A stretch of DNA of 64,000 nt, taken from positions 2,170,001-2,234,000 of the forward strand of contig NZ_CP020918.1 of NCBI RefSeq assembly GCF_003076455.1, written 5' to 3'. The notes below the pieces were generated by a model. That model searched no databases and was not told where the DNA came from. It saw only the letters and a program-made list of their open reading frames with translations. The stretch's first letter is position 1. The number at the start of each line of letters is the position of its first letter. This DNA is from Flavobacterium faecale (lineage in GTDB: Bacteria > Bacteroidota > Bacteroidia > Flavobacteriales > Flavobacteriaceae). A program made the translations under genes and the position numbers. Shown one piece after another: positions 1-7,282 of this stretch.

Positions 1-2
1 TA

Positions 3-665
3 GCAACAGTAGCAATATTGTCATTTGGCGCAGTTAGTGCGCAGCAATTGACTGGAGATGTAGCGCAGAATATTGTTAATGGAGTAAATACACCTGGTAG
101 TGTTACACCTACAGTAAGGGTTATAGATAATAAGGGTACTATTAAATACCTACAATCTAAAAACGGTATTACAATGATAACTAACACCACGGCTAACGTT
201 ACAACTACAACTTGGCAATTAGGAGGTACATTAACGGATGATACTTACATTGATGCAACAGGTAAGATATATGCAATAAAAGGAGTAAAAGCAGTAAATG
301 ATGCAGCATTTACACCAGCTGAACAATTAGCAGCAACAGCTTATGATGCAACAGGTTTTACAATATTGACTAGAGACGAAGTAACAGGAGAAACCAAAAA
401 AATGCTAGCTAGCGATTTAATTGTAGCAGGACGTGCAGAATTCCCAATTGCGACTGCTGGACAAACAGCTGTAACAGCTACAGGATTAGCTGCTGGAACT
501 TCTATAAACAAAATATCTGTTTACAGAAATGGGGCAAAACTAAGAGCAGGTGTAGATTACACGCTTACTGCCGCTGATACAATTACACTTGATCTAAGCG
601 CTGCTGCTCCAAATGATTGGACTACATATGTAGGCGATATTATTGAAGTACAGTGGATTTACTAA
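3..665 (+). CDS. Exported protein of unknown function, 5' end outside window
   Basis: The reading frame is open to the window edge, so the start lies upstream; TTG at 18 is only an internal codon. The first visible residues (ATVAILSFGAVSAQQ) look like the end of a Sec signal peptide cleaved after Ala. The rest is rich in Thr, Ala and Val and predicted to be beta-rich. The C-terminal part has a YRNGAKLRAGVDYTL segment, a pattern I associate with phage tail-fibre and other beta-fibre proteins. It is the first visible member of a same-strand cluster of four exported proteins. I do not recognise a named family. It has no T9SS sorting domain and ends in VQWIY. Confidence 0.75.
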   Translation, partial: ATVAILSFGAVSAQQLTGDVAQNIVNGVNTPGSVTPTVRVIDNKGTIKYLQSKNGITMITNTTANVTTTTWQLGGTLTDDTYIDATGKIYAIKGVKAVNDAAFTPAEQLAATAYDATGFTILTRDEVTGETKKMLASDLIVAGRAEFPIATAGQTAVTATGLAAGTSINKISVYRNGAKLRAGVDYTLTAADTITLDLSAAAPNDWTTYVGDIIEVQWIY

Positions 666-683
666 ATCTGAACAATTAAAATC

Positions 684-748
684 ATTTCTTGTTTAAATAA
701 AAATATAAAGAGTTAGCTGTTTTTAGTTAACTCTTTATAACAAGAAAT
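684..748. terminator. Long stem-loop between the first two exported-protein genes
   Basis: An inner stem of about 14 bp (705-718 with 725-738) sits inside an outer stem formed by 684-693 and 739-748. No strong T-run follows, so it may act as a processing or attenuation hairpin rather than a full terminator. Confidence 0.5.
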
Positions 749-796
749 AGAGCATTTACACTTCATTTTTTTAATTTTAAAATTCTATTAATAACT

Positions 797-3160
797 ATGT
801 TATATAAAAAAAACATCTGTTTTTTGTTATTTACGTTATGTGTGTTTTTTGTGCAAATAGGTAGTGCGCAGGAAGTTACCGTTATTAATCAGAAAGGAAC
901 AAAAATTAAAGTTGTAAACAATAAAGTAACCACCTCTGCAACGGCTCCAACCGCACCATTTGAAAATGATGTTTGGTTTGATAGCAGCACTACACCTAGC
1001 ACCATTAAAATATATGATGGTACGGTATGGCTAATTATGGAGCATAAAGGAACTAAAGGATCTGTGTTTTTTGCAGGTACCAATGGTTTGCCAAAAGAAG
1101 ATAACTCGCAATTGTTTTGGGATAGTACGAATAACAGATTTGGAGTAGGAACAAATTCTCCTACCAACAAATTAGAAGTTTCTGGTGCGATTGGTGCGCA
1201 AGGAATACTGAATTCCGACGGAACAGAAAATGAACCTTCTTTCCGATTTAAAGACGATACCAATACAGGAATGTACAGTCCCGCAGCTGATGAAATTGGA
1301 TTTACTGTAGGAGGTGTAGAAGCAATGAAGATCGATGAGCCTACTACAAATAATACGGTTGTTATAATTAATCAAACGCTAGAATTACAAGGTTCATTGC
1401 TAGATACAAGTAATTCTGCTGGTACTGCTGGTCAGGTTCTATCGTCAACTGCAACTGGAACAAGTTGGATTGATAGCGCTAATGGTTCTGAAACCAAAGT
1501 TACTGCGGCAGGAATTAATACAATTTCTGGAGCAGGGACAACCGCTTCACCTTATTTAATTACAGGAACAGAAGTTGACGGAAGTGTAACAAACGAGATT
1601 AATACAAGTGTTGCCTCGTCTGCAAACACATTAACAGTAACAGACTCAGGAGGTGCAAAATCTGCATCGATTGTTAATTCAAATGCGCTGAGCATCGCTT
1701 CTGGAGCTATCACAAGTACAGTAAACGGCGTTGCTTCTACGGCGATTACCTTACCAGTTGCTGATGGTTCTGAAACCAAAGTTACTGCGGCAGGAATCAA
1801 TACAATTTCTGGAGCAGGGACAACCGCTTCTCCATATTTAATTACAGGAACAGAAGTTGACGGAAGTGTAACGAACGAAATTAATACAAGTGTTGCCTCG
1901 TCTGCAAACACATTGACAGTAACAGACTCAGGAGGTGCAAAATCTGCATCGATTGTTAATTCAAATGCGCTGAGCATCGCTTCTGGAGCTATCACAAGTA
2001 CAGTAAATGGCGTGGCTTCTACAGCGATTACCTTACCCGTTGCTGATGGTTCTGAAACTAAAGTTACTGCGTCAGGAATTAATATAATTTCGGGAGCAGG
2101 GACAACCGCTTCTCCATATTTAATTACAGGAACAGAAGTTGACGGAAGTGTAACGAACGAAATTAATACAAGCGTTGCCTCTTCTGTAAACACTTTAACA
2201 GTAACAGACTCAGGAGGTGCAAAATCTGCATCGATTGTTAATTCAAATGCGCTGAGCATCGCTTCTGGAGCTATCACAAGTACAGTAAACGGCGTTGCTT
2301 CTACGGCGATTACCTTACCAGTTGCTGATGGTTCTGAAACCAAAGTTACTGCGGCAGGAATTAATACAATTTCTGGAGCAGGGACAACCGCTTCACCTTA
2401 TTTAATTACAGGAATAGAAGTTGACGGAAGTGTAACAAACGAAATTAATACAAGTGTTGCCTCTTCTGTAAATACTTTAACAGTAACAGACTCAGGAGGT
2501 GCAAAATCTGCATCGATTGTTAATTCAAATGCGCTGAGCATCGCTTCTGGAGCTATCACAAGTACAGTAAATGGCGTGGCTTCCACAGCGATTACCTTAC
2601 CCGTTGCTGATGGTTCTGAAACTAAAGTTACTGCGTCAGGAATTAATACAATTTCGGGAGCAGGGTCAACCGCTTCTCCATATTTAATTACAGGAAGAGA
2701 AGTTGACGGAAGTGTAACTAATGAACTTCAAACACTAAGCCAATCCACAGGGGCTTCAGGAACAGGTGATATTACCTTAAGTAATAGTGGAGGTACTGTA
2801 AAAGTTGTAAGTGCCAATGCTAATAATCAAATAACAGCAGGTACAGATGGAGGTGCTTACTTGTCAACAGTAGCAATTGTTGTACCTAAAACCTCAAATT
2901 ATACATTAGTAGCTGCAGATAACGGAAAAGTTTTTACTTTTAATAGTGCAACCGCAGTTACACTTACGGTACCAACAGGCTTGACCATTGGTTTTAACGT
3001 AAGTGTTTATCAAATTGGGTCAGGAAATGTCACTGTGTCTGGCGGTGCAACTATTTTGAATAGATTATCAAGATTTAAAACTGCCGGTGTAAGTGCAGGT
3101 ATAGGCCTAGTGATTACAGCTACCAATACAGCTCATCTAACGGGAGACTTAAAAAAATAG
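797..3160 (+). CDS. Exported tail-fibre-like repeat protein
   Basis: This is a 787-residue protein with an N-terminal signal peptide (MLYKKNICFLLFTLCVFFVQ, predicted cleavage near SAQ). Residues of about 95-180 contain the FWDSTNNRFGVGTNSPTNKL type of motif, common in phage tail fibres and in bacterial beta-helical stalk proteins ending in an endosialidase chaperone. No S74 chaperone domain is present at this C-terminus. Residues of about 230-640 are four full and one partial copies of a 94-residue repeat. The C-terminal 90 residues (TSNYTLVAADNGKVFTF and following) also resemble fibre-tip modules. Its stop is followed after one base by the next start, so the downstream gene is probably co-transcribed. 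A structural surface fibre or adhesin is inferred; the ligand is unknown. Confidence 0.8.
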   Translation: MLYKKNICFLLFTLCVFFVQIGSAQEVTVINQKGTKIKVVNNKVTTSATAPTAPFENDVWFDSSTTPSTIKIYDGTVWLIMEHKGTKGSVFFAGTNGLPKEDNSQLFWDSTNNRFGVGTNSPTNKLEVSGAIGAQGILNSDGTENEPSFRFKDDTNTGMYSPAADEIGFTVGGVEAMKIDEPTTNNTVVIINQTLELQGSLLDTSNSAGTAGQVLSSTATGTSWIDSANGSETKVTAAGINTISGAGTTASPYLITGTEVDGSVTNEINTSVASSANTLTVTDSGGAKSASIVNSNALSIASGAITSTVNGVASTAITLPVADGSETKVTAAGINTISGAGTTASPYLITGTEVDGSVTNEINTSVASSANTLTVTDSGGAKSASIVNSNALSIASGAITSTVNGVASTAITLPVADGSETKVTASGINIISGAGTTASPYLITGTEVDGSVTNEINTSVASSVNTLTVTDSGGAKSASIVNSNALSIASGAITSTVNGVASTAITLPVADGSETKVTAAGINTISGAGTTASPYLITGIEVDGSVTNEINTSVASSVNTLTVTDSGGAKSASIVNSNALSIASGAITSTVNGVASTAITLPVADGSETKVTASGINTISGAGSTASPYLITGREVDGSVTNELQTLSQSTGASGTGDITLSNSGGTVKVVSANANNQITAGTDGGAYLSTVAIVVPKTSNYTLVAADNGKVFTFNSATAVTLTVPTGLTIGFNVSVYQIGSGNVTVSGGATILNRLSRFKTAGVSAGIGLVITATNTAHLTGDLKK
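1484..2724 (+). repeat. 282-bp in-frame tandem repeat, 4.4 copies
   Basis: Units start at 1484, 1766, 2048, 2330 and 2612, exactly 282 bp (94 codons) apart, each beginning with GGTTCTGAAAC. The last copy breaks off near 2724. Copies are nearly identical at nucleotide level, with variants such as GCGGCAGG (copies 1, 2, 4) and GCGTCAGG (copies 3, 5), which suggests recent duplication and homogenisation. Confidence 0.95.
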
Positions 3161-3161
3161 T

Positions 3162-4064
3162 ATGAAAAGCTTTATTCTAAATATACTTTTTTTATGTACG
3201 TTATCTGGCTACAGTCAAATAGCAAACTACAACCAGTTTCCTACGATGAAACCTCAGCATATCCTTGATGAAAAATTAGATAATATTAGTTTTTCTTTTT
3301 CGATGAGAGTGGTCGAAAGTAATTATGAGGGACCATTGATTAGGCTGAGAAGAACTAGTGACAATACAACTCAAGATTTTGGTTGGGCAGATAATGATAT
3401 TGTTGATGTTGCAGCTATTGATGCTTGGCGAGGTATAAGTGAAGTATATGTAGTGATTTGGTACGACCAAAGTGGATTAGGTAGAAATGCAGTACAGACG
3501 ATATTAAACAAGCAACCTCGTTTTTATACTGACAATCCTTTAATACCATATTTTCAAGGAGATGGTAATGATGATTATTTAACAGTAGATACCCCTAATG
3601 GTATACAAGATGTAACTACTGCTGGTAATCAAGGTACTGTTATTGCAACAATGAGAGCAACAAATAGAAATCAACACTCTTTTGGTGTTTTAACAGGTAG
3701 TGATCGTTGGTCAACACATACCAACTGGGGAAACGGTAACCTATATTTTGATCCCGGTATTTGTTGTAATAATATTCGATTTTTTGATAATAGAGGAGGC
3801 GAAGCTGTTTGGGATATATATACGTTTGTTAAAACATCAACAAACGTGGTTGCACGTTCAACTTTAGTAGAACGCTTTAATGGAATACATACCACTGGAA
3901 GGTGTTCAAGAACTGAAGATTTCGCAATTTGTTGGGCAACTGGAGATGGAAATTCTAACTATGCAACTACCTCTTTTAATGAGTTGATTATGTATAATGT
4001 AGATATTGCAGCAACACAATATCAAGAAATTGAGGAGAATTCAAAAACTTTTTGGGGTATTTAA
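3162..4064 (+). CDS. Exported protein with arabinofuranosidase-B-like/lectin-like fold
   Basis: The 300-residue protein starts with a signal peptide (MKSFILNILFLCTLSGYSQ). Residues of about 45-110 read SFSMRVVESNYEGPLIRLRR, then a TSDNTTQDFGW segment and VIWYDQSGLGRNAVQ. The arrangement of a GPL-RRSSD-type block followed by WYDQSG is that of the concanavalin-like catalytic region of alpha-L-arabinofuranosidase B (ArabFuran-catal). The same fold also occurs in non-enzymatic lectin-like modules of Bacteroidota surface proteins. I cannot confirm catalytic residues, so glycan binding is as likely as hydrolysis. It begins one base after the preceding stop and ends 9 bp before the next gene, which indicates one operon. 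Confidence 0.75.
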   Translation: MKSFILNILFLCTLSGYSQIANYNQFPTMKPQHILDEKLDNISFSFSMRVVESNYEGPLIRLRRTSDNTTQDFGWADNDIVDVAAIDAWRGISEVYVVIWYDQSGLGRNAVQTILNKQPRFYTDNPLIPYFQGDGNDDYLTVDTPNGIQDVTTAGNQGTVIATMRATNRNQHSFGVLTGSDRWSTHTNWGNGNLYFDPGICCNNIRFFDNRGGEAVWDIYTFVKTSTNVVARSTLVERFNGIHTTGRCSRTEDFAICWATGDGNSNYATTSFNELIMYNVDIAATQYQEIEENSKTFWGI

Positions 4065-4073
4065 TTAAATAAG

Positions 4074-5234
4074 ATGAAAAAATCACTGTTCTTCTTTTTG
4101 TCTATTATTACATTGCTTAATGTGAATGCTCAAACAGCCTTCCAAAATACCGGGAATGTACAAATACATCCCAATGGTTCGGTAGGTTTTCATACCAATT
4201 TAATAAATGATGGCGTTTTTGATAAAAACGACGGCTTAGTTGGTTTTTACAGCTTAGATAATTATTTAGTAGTGGCTGGTAAAAATGAAGCCATATTTAA
4301 AAATGTAGAAATTGATGTATTTGATAATTTGTATTTAAATACTTCAATGGGTATAACCAATGATTTACTCTTTATCACTGGGAAGGTCGTTACTCCAAGA
4401 AACGATACAACTATTTCATTAGATTTTTTGAACCATCAATTATATGTAGGCGAAGGTGATGCTAACCACGTAGATGGATATGCAAAGGTTATTAATCAAG
4501 GAGAGTTTATTTTTCCAATTGGTGATGACAATGCTTTTAGACCAATGATTCTGCCTAATCAAGTAGCCAATAGTACGTATAAAGGAGCCTATTTTCGAGA
4601 AGATCCAAACAGCCCTTCTACTTTTAATTCAAGTTTTGATACTGAAAGCAGACAAAAAAGTATTGTAAAGGTGAATACTCGCGAGTTTTGGGATTTAGAC
4701 GGTGTAAAAGAAACTGCAGTAAAACTAACATGGAATATTGATAGTGGAATAAATGCTTTGGCCTATAGTGTAGAAAATTTAAGAGTGGTAGGTTGGAGCA
4801 GTAGCTTAGGGATTTGGTTCGATCTTGGAAATGTAAAAGTCACAGGTAATCTTGACGAAGGAACAATTGAATCCAACAGTTTTATCCCTGATGATTATGA
4901 AATAATTACCATAGGATCAGATGCCAGTATTGTACGTGGTATTTTTGCAGACAGCAATCGTAATTATGGAATTTCACCAAATGGAGACGGTGTAAACGAT
5001 ACTTTTATAATTAAAGGAATTGAGTATACTCCCAACAATACTTTGCAAATTTACAACAGATGGGGAATTTTAGTGTACTCAAAAAGTGGTTACGATAATT
5101 CTTGGGGAGGTTTCTCAGATGGTAGATCAACTATCAGCGCATCTGTAGGTTTACCAGAAGGAACTTATTTTTACGTTCTAGAATTTCAAGCTGAAGGTTT
5201 AAGTAAGCAAGGTTATATTTATCTAAAGAGATAA
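4074..5234 (+). CDS. T9SS type B sorting domain protein (gliding motility-associated C-terminal domain)
   Basis: The 386-residue protein has a signal peptide (MKKSLFFFLSIITLLNVNAQ). A central beta-rich region is followed by the C-terminal CHU_C/type B sorting domain of about 85 residues: GISPNGDGVNDTFIIKGIEY, then LQIYNRWGILVYS, a GSW-like Trp-Gly pair and a final GYIYLKR. Type B domains direct cargo through the T9SS pore and are associated with PorP/SprF-type partners. It is the last gene of the exported cluster and the only visible member with a T9SS signal, so it may carry or anchor the others at the surface (inference). Confidence 0.88.
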   Translation: MKKSLFFFLSIITLLNVNAQTAFQNTGNVQIHPNGSVGFHTNLINDGVFDKNDGLVGFYSLDNYLVVAGKNEAIFKNVEIDVFDNLYLNTSMGITNDLLFITGKVVTPRNDTTISLDFLNHQLYVGEGDANHVDGYAKVINQGEFIFPIGDDNAFRPMILPNQVANSTYKGAYFREDPNSPSTFNSSFDTESRQKSIVKVNTREFWDLDGVKETAVKLTWNIDSGINALAYSVENLRVVGWSSSLGIWFDLGNVKVTGNLDEGTIESNSFIPDDYEIITIGSDASIVRGIFADSNRNYGISPNGDGVNDTFIIKGIEYTPNNTLQIYNRWGILVYSKSGYDNSWGGFSDGRSTISASVGLPEGTYFYVLEFQAEGLSKQGYIYLKR

Positions 5235-5361
5235 GGTAGAATTGGGTGACGTTAGAAAATCCTCTTGGGCACGAATGGTAAAGCTTACAATCTTTTTGTA
5301 AAGCCATAAATGGTAATTTATCTCCTATTACAAAATCTAAAAATCATAACGGTTTAAAAAC

Positions 5362-5369
5362 TATCTTTG
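5362..5369 (+). promoter_or_regulatory. -7 box TATCTTTG for the zinc-ribbon SDR gene
   Basis: Exact match to the Bacteroidota -7 consensus TAnnTTTG, 37 nt before the ATG at 5407. No clear -33 TTG is present. Confidence 0.5.
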
Positions 5370-5406
5370 CAGCCTTGGAATTTTAACCAAGATTGATGCT
5401 TTTTTT

Positions 5407-6960
5407 ATGACACACCAAGAAGAAATTGGAGATATAATCGAAATCAATTCAGCTGAAATAGAACGCTGTATTGCAATTCTCTCGCAACTTACCAACGATA
5501 CCGACCTCATTTTTGATATTCCAAAAGAACAAAGAACAGCATTAATCAAAGCTGCAGGACAATTTGCTAGGCCTGATCGTGACGAGCTTTCACGCCGTAA
5601 AAAAGACGGTGCAAAGGCTGCCAAACGTAAAATGGAAAAGCGGGATCGAACGGCTCGAAAAGAAACGGGTATTAGGTCTGCACGTGAGGCTTCGGTATTT
5701 ATGGCTCCCAAATTATTGGCTGAAGCAGAATTGGCCAACAAAGAAACTTTGGAACTTGAGACGCCTAGGCAATGCTATGTATGCAAAACTGATTTTACCA
5801 AAATGCACCATTTTTATGATACCATGTGTGTGGATTGCGGTGATCTTAATTATGCCAAACGTTTCCAAACCGCCAATGTCAAAGGACAAGTTGCAGTAAT
5901 CACAGGTTCGCGGTTAAAAATTGGTTATCATATTACATTAATGCTTTTGCGAGGCGGTGCCACTGTAATTGCAACTACTCGCTTTCCTGTTGATTCGGCG
6001 TTGCGTTTTGCTCAAGAGCCTGATTTTATAGATTGGGAGCACCGCTTAAAAATTCATGGTTTGGATTTACGTCATATTCCTAGTGTGGAGATTTTTTGCA
6101 ATTATATCGAACAACAATACGGCCGATTGGATATTTTGATCAATAACGCGGCACAAACCGTGCGCAGACCTTCTGGATTTTATTCCCATTTGATGCAGAA
6201 CGAAAATCGACTCCTCACAAATTTACCTACGCAAGCACAAACCTTATTATTAGATCATCAAAATTGTTTAGACGAATTGAAAGTTTTGACCTCAGGAGCA
6301 TCTTCTAACCAAAATATGCCGGTAACTTGGCATGGTCCTGAACCTGGAATAGGGTTGAGAGCTTCGGCACAGTTGTCTCAAATTCCGTATTCTTTTGATA
6401 AAGCTTTGGTGACCACCGAGGTTTTTCCAGAGGGAGAATTGGATGCCGATCTACAGCAAGTTGATTTACGAAAAACAAATAGCTGGCGTTTGAAATTGGG
6501 TCAAATTGAGACTACCGAAATGATTGAGGTACAGTTGGTGAACTCTGTTGCGCCATTTGTATTGTGCAATCGCTTGTCTGAATTGATGAAAAAAGACCAA
6601 ACTGGACAAAAGCATATTATTAACGTCTCTGCAATGGAAGGCAAGTTTTATCGAGATTTTAAAGAAGATCGTCACCCACACACCAACATGGCAAAAGCAG
6701 CTTTGAACATGCTGACGCATACCGCTGCTGGAACTTTGGCAAAAGACGGAATCTTCATGAATGCAGTTGATACAGGTTGGGTCACTGATGAGGATCCTGC
6801 CGAAATGGCCAAAAAGAAACAAATTGAACAAGATTTTCAGCCACCTCTAGATATTGTTGATGGCGCAGCACGAGTTATGGATCCCTTGTTTGACGGAATC
6901 AATACTGGGAAGCATTGGTCTGGGAAGTTTTTAAAAGATTATTTCCCGATCTCATGGTAG
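5407..6960 (+). CDS. Zinc-ribbon/short-chain dehydrogenase (SDR) fusion protein
   Basis: Of 517 residues, 1-115 are charged and helical, with a Lys/Arg-rich stretch at 63-90. Residues 123-144 hold two CxxC pairs (CYVC and CVDC) that look like a zinc ribbon. From about 162 an SDR Rossmann domain begins: TGSRLKIG (166-173) is the glycine-rich NAD(P) motif, NNAA is at 246-249, Ser408 is in the INVSAM strand, and Lys430 is in HTNMAK. The position of the catalytic Tyr in YxxxK is Thr426, so classical dehydrogenase chemistry is doubtful. An insert of about 120 residues (255-375) separates the NNAA strand from the serine strand. It is a single transcription unit. The SDR fold is clear; the substrate is unknown. 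Confidence 0.8.
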   Translation: MTHQEEIGDIIEINSAEIERCIAILSQLTNDTDLIFDIPKEQRTALIKAAGQFARPDRDELSRRKKDGAKAAKRKMEKRDRTARKETGIRSAREASVFMAPKLLAEAELANKETLELETPRQCYVCKTDFTKMHHFYDTMCVDCGDLNYAKRFQTANVKGQVAVITGSRLKIGYHITLMLLRGGATVIATTRFPVDSALRFAQEPDFIDWEHRLKIHGLDLRHIPSVEIFCNYIEQQYGRLDILINNAAQTVRRPSGFYSHLMQNENRLLTNLPTQAQTLLLDHQNCLDELKVLTSGASSNQNMPVTWHGPEPGIGLRASAQLSQIPYSFDKALVTTEVFPEGELDADLQQVDLRKTNSWRLKLGQIETTEMIEVQLVNSVAPFVLCNRLSELMKKDQTGQKHIINVSAMEGKFYRDFKEDRHPHTNMAKAALNMLTHTAAGTLAKDGIFMNAVDTGWVTDEDPAEMAKKKQIEQDFQPPLDIVDGAARVMDPLFDGINTGKHWSGKFLKDYFPISW

Positions 6961-7282
6961 AAGATTAAAGCTTGTTTTATGTCGAATAGTACTAATCCTG
7001 TCAAAGTATTTGATGGGATTTTTTATGCCTAAAAAGGAGGAATAGGATAGCGCTTAATCTTTAAATCACACTATTGACGTATAACCAATCGTTCCTTGGT
7101 CTGTCTAGATAGTTAGTTGTTGTTTTTTGTAAGTTTAGGAGTCTTTTTTCATCGAAATAAGTCATTCACCGAAGTTAAAACACCGTTCGACGGTATTATT
7201 TAGCACATTTATCTAATAAAAGAATTGTTTATGGCTAAAATGATTTAACTTTGAAGTATATAAACAGTTAAAAATCAACCCA
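6961..7282. other. 322-bp intergenic region
   Basis: It holds a small palindrome (ACCGTTCGACGGT, near 7182-7194) and the promoter of the downstream gene at 7225-7253. No ORF of coding character was seen. Confidence 0.6.
7225..7253 (+). promoter_or_regulatory. Bacteroidota-type promoter for the T9SS type A gene
   Basis: TTG at 7225-7227, an 18-nt spacer, then TAACTTTG at 7246-7253, matching TTG-N17-20-TAnnTTTG. The ATG is 30 nt downstream. Confidence 0.65.

Noticed and set aside
1552..2343. A 263-codon open frame on the minus strand inside the repeat gene
   Set aside because: It is antisense to the 282-bp repeats; because 282 is a multiple of 3, one open antisense unit repeats several times. 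It has no own promoter or family match.
3..5234. A prophage at the left edge
   Set aside because: Tail-fibre-like motifs are present, but each protein has a Sec signal peptide, the last has a T9SS domain, and no capsid, terminase, lysis or integrase gene is visible.
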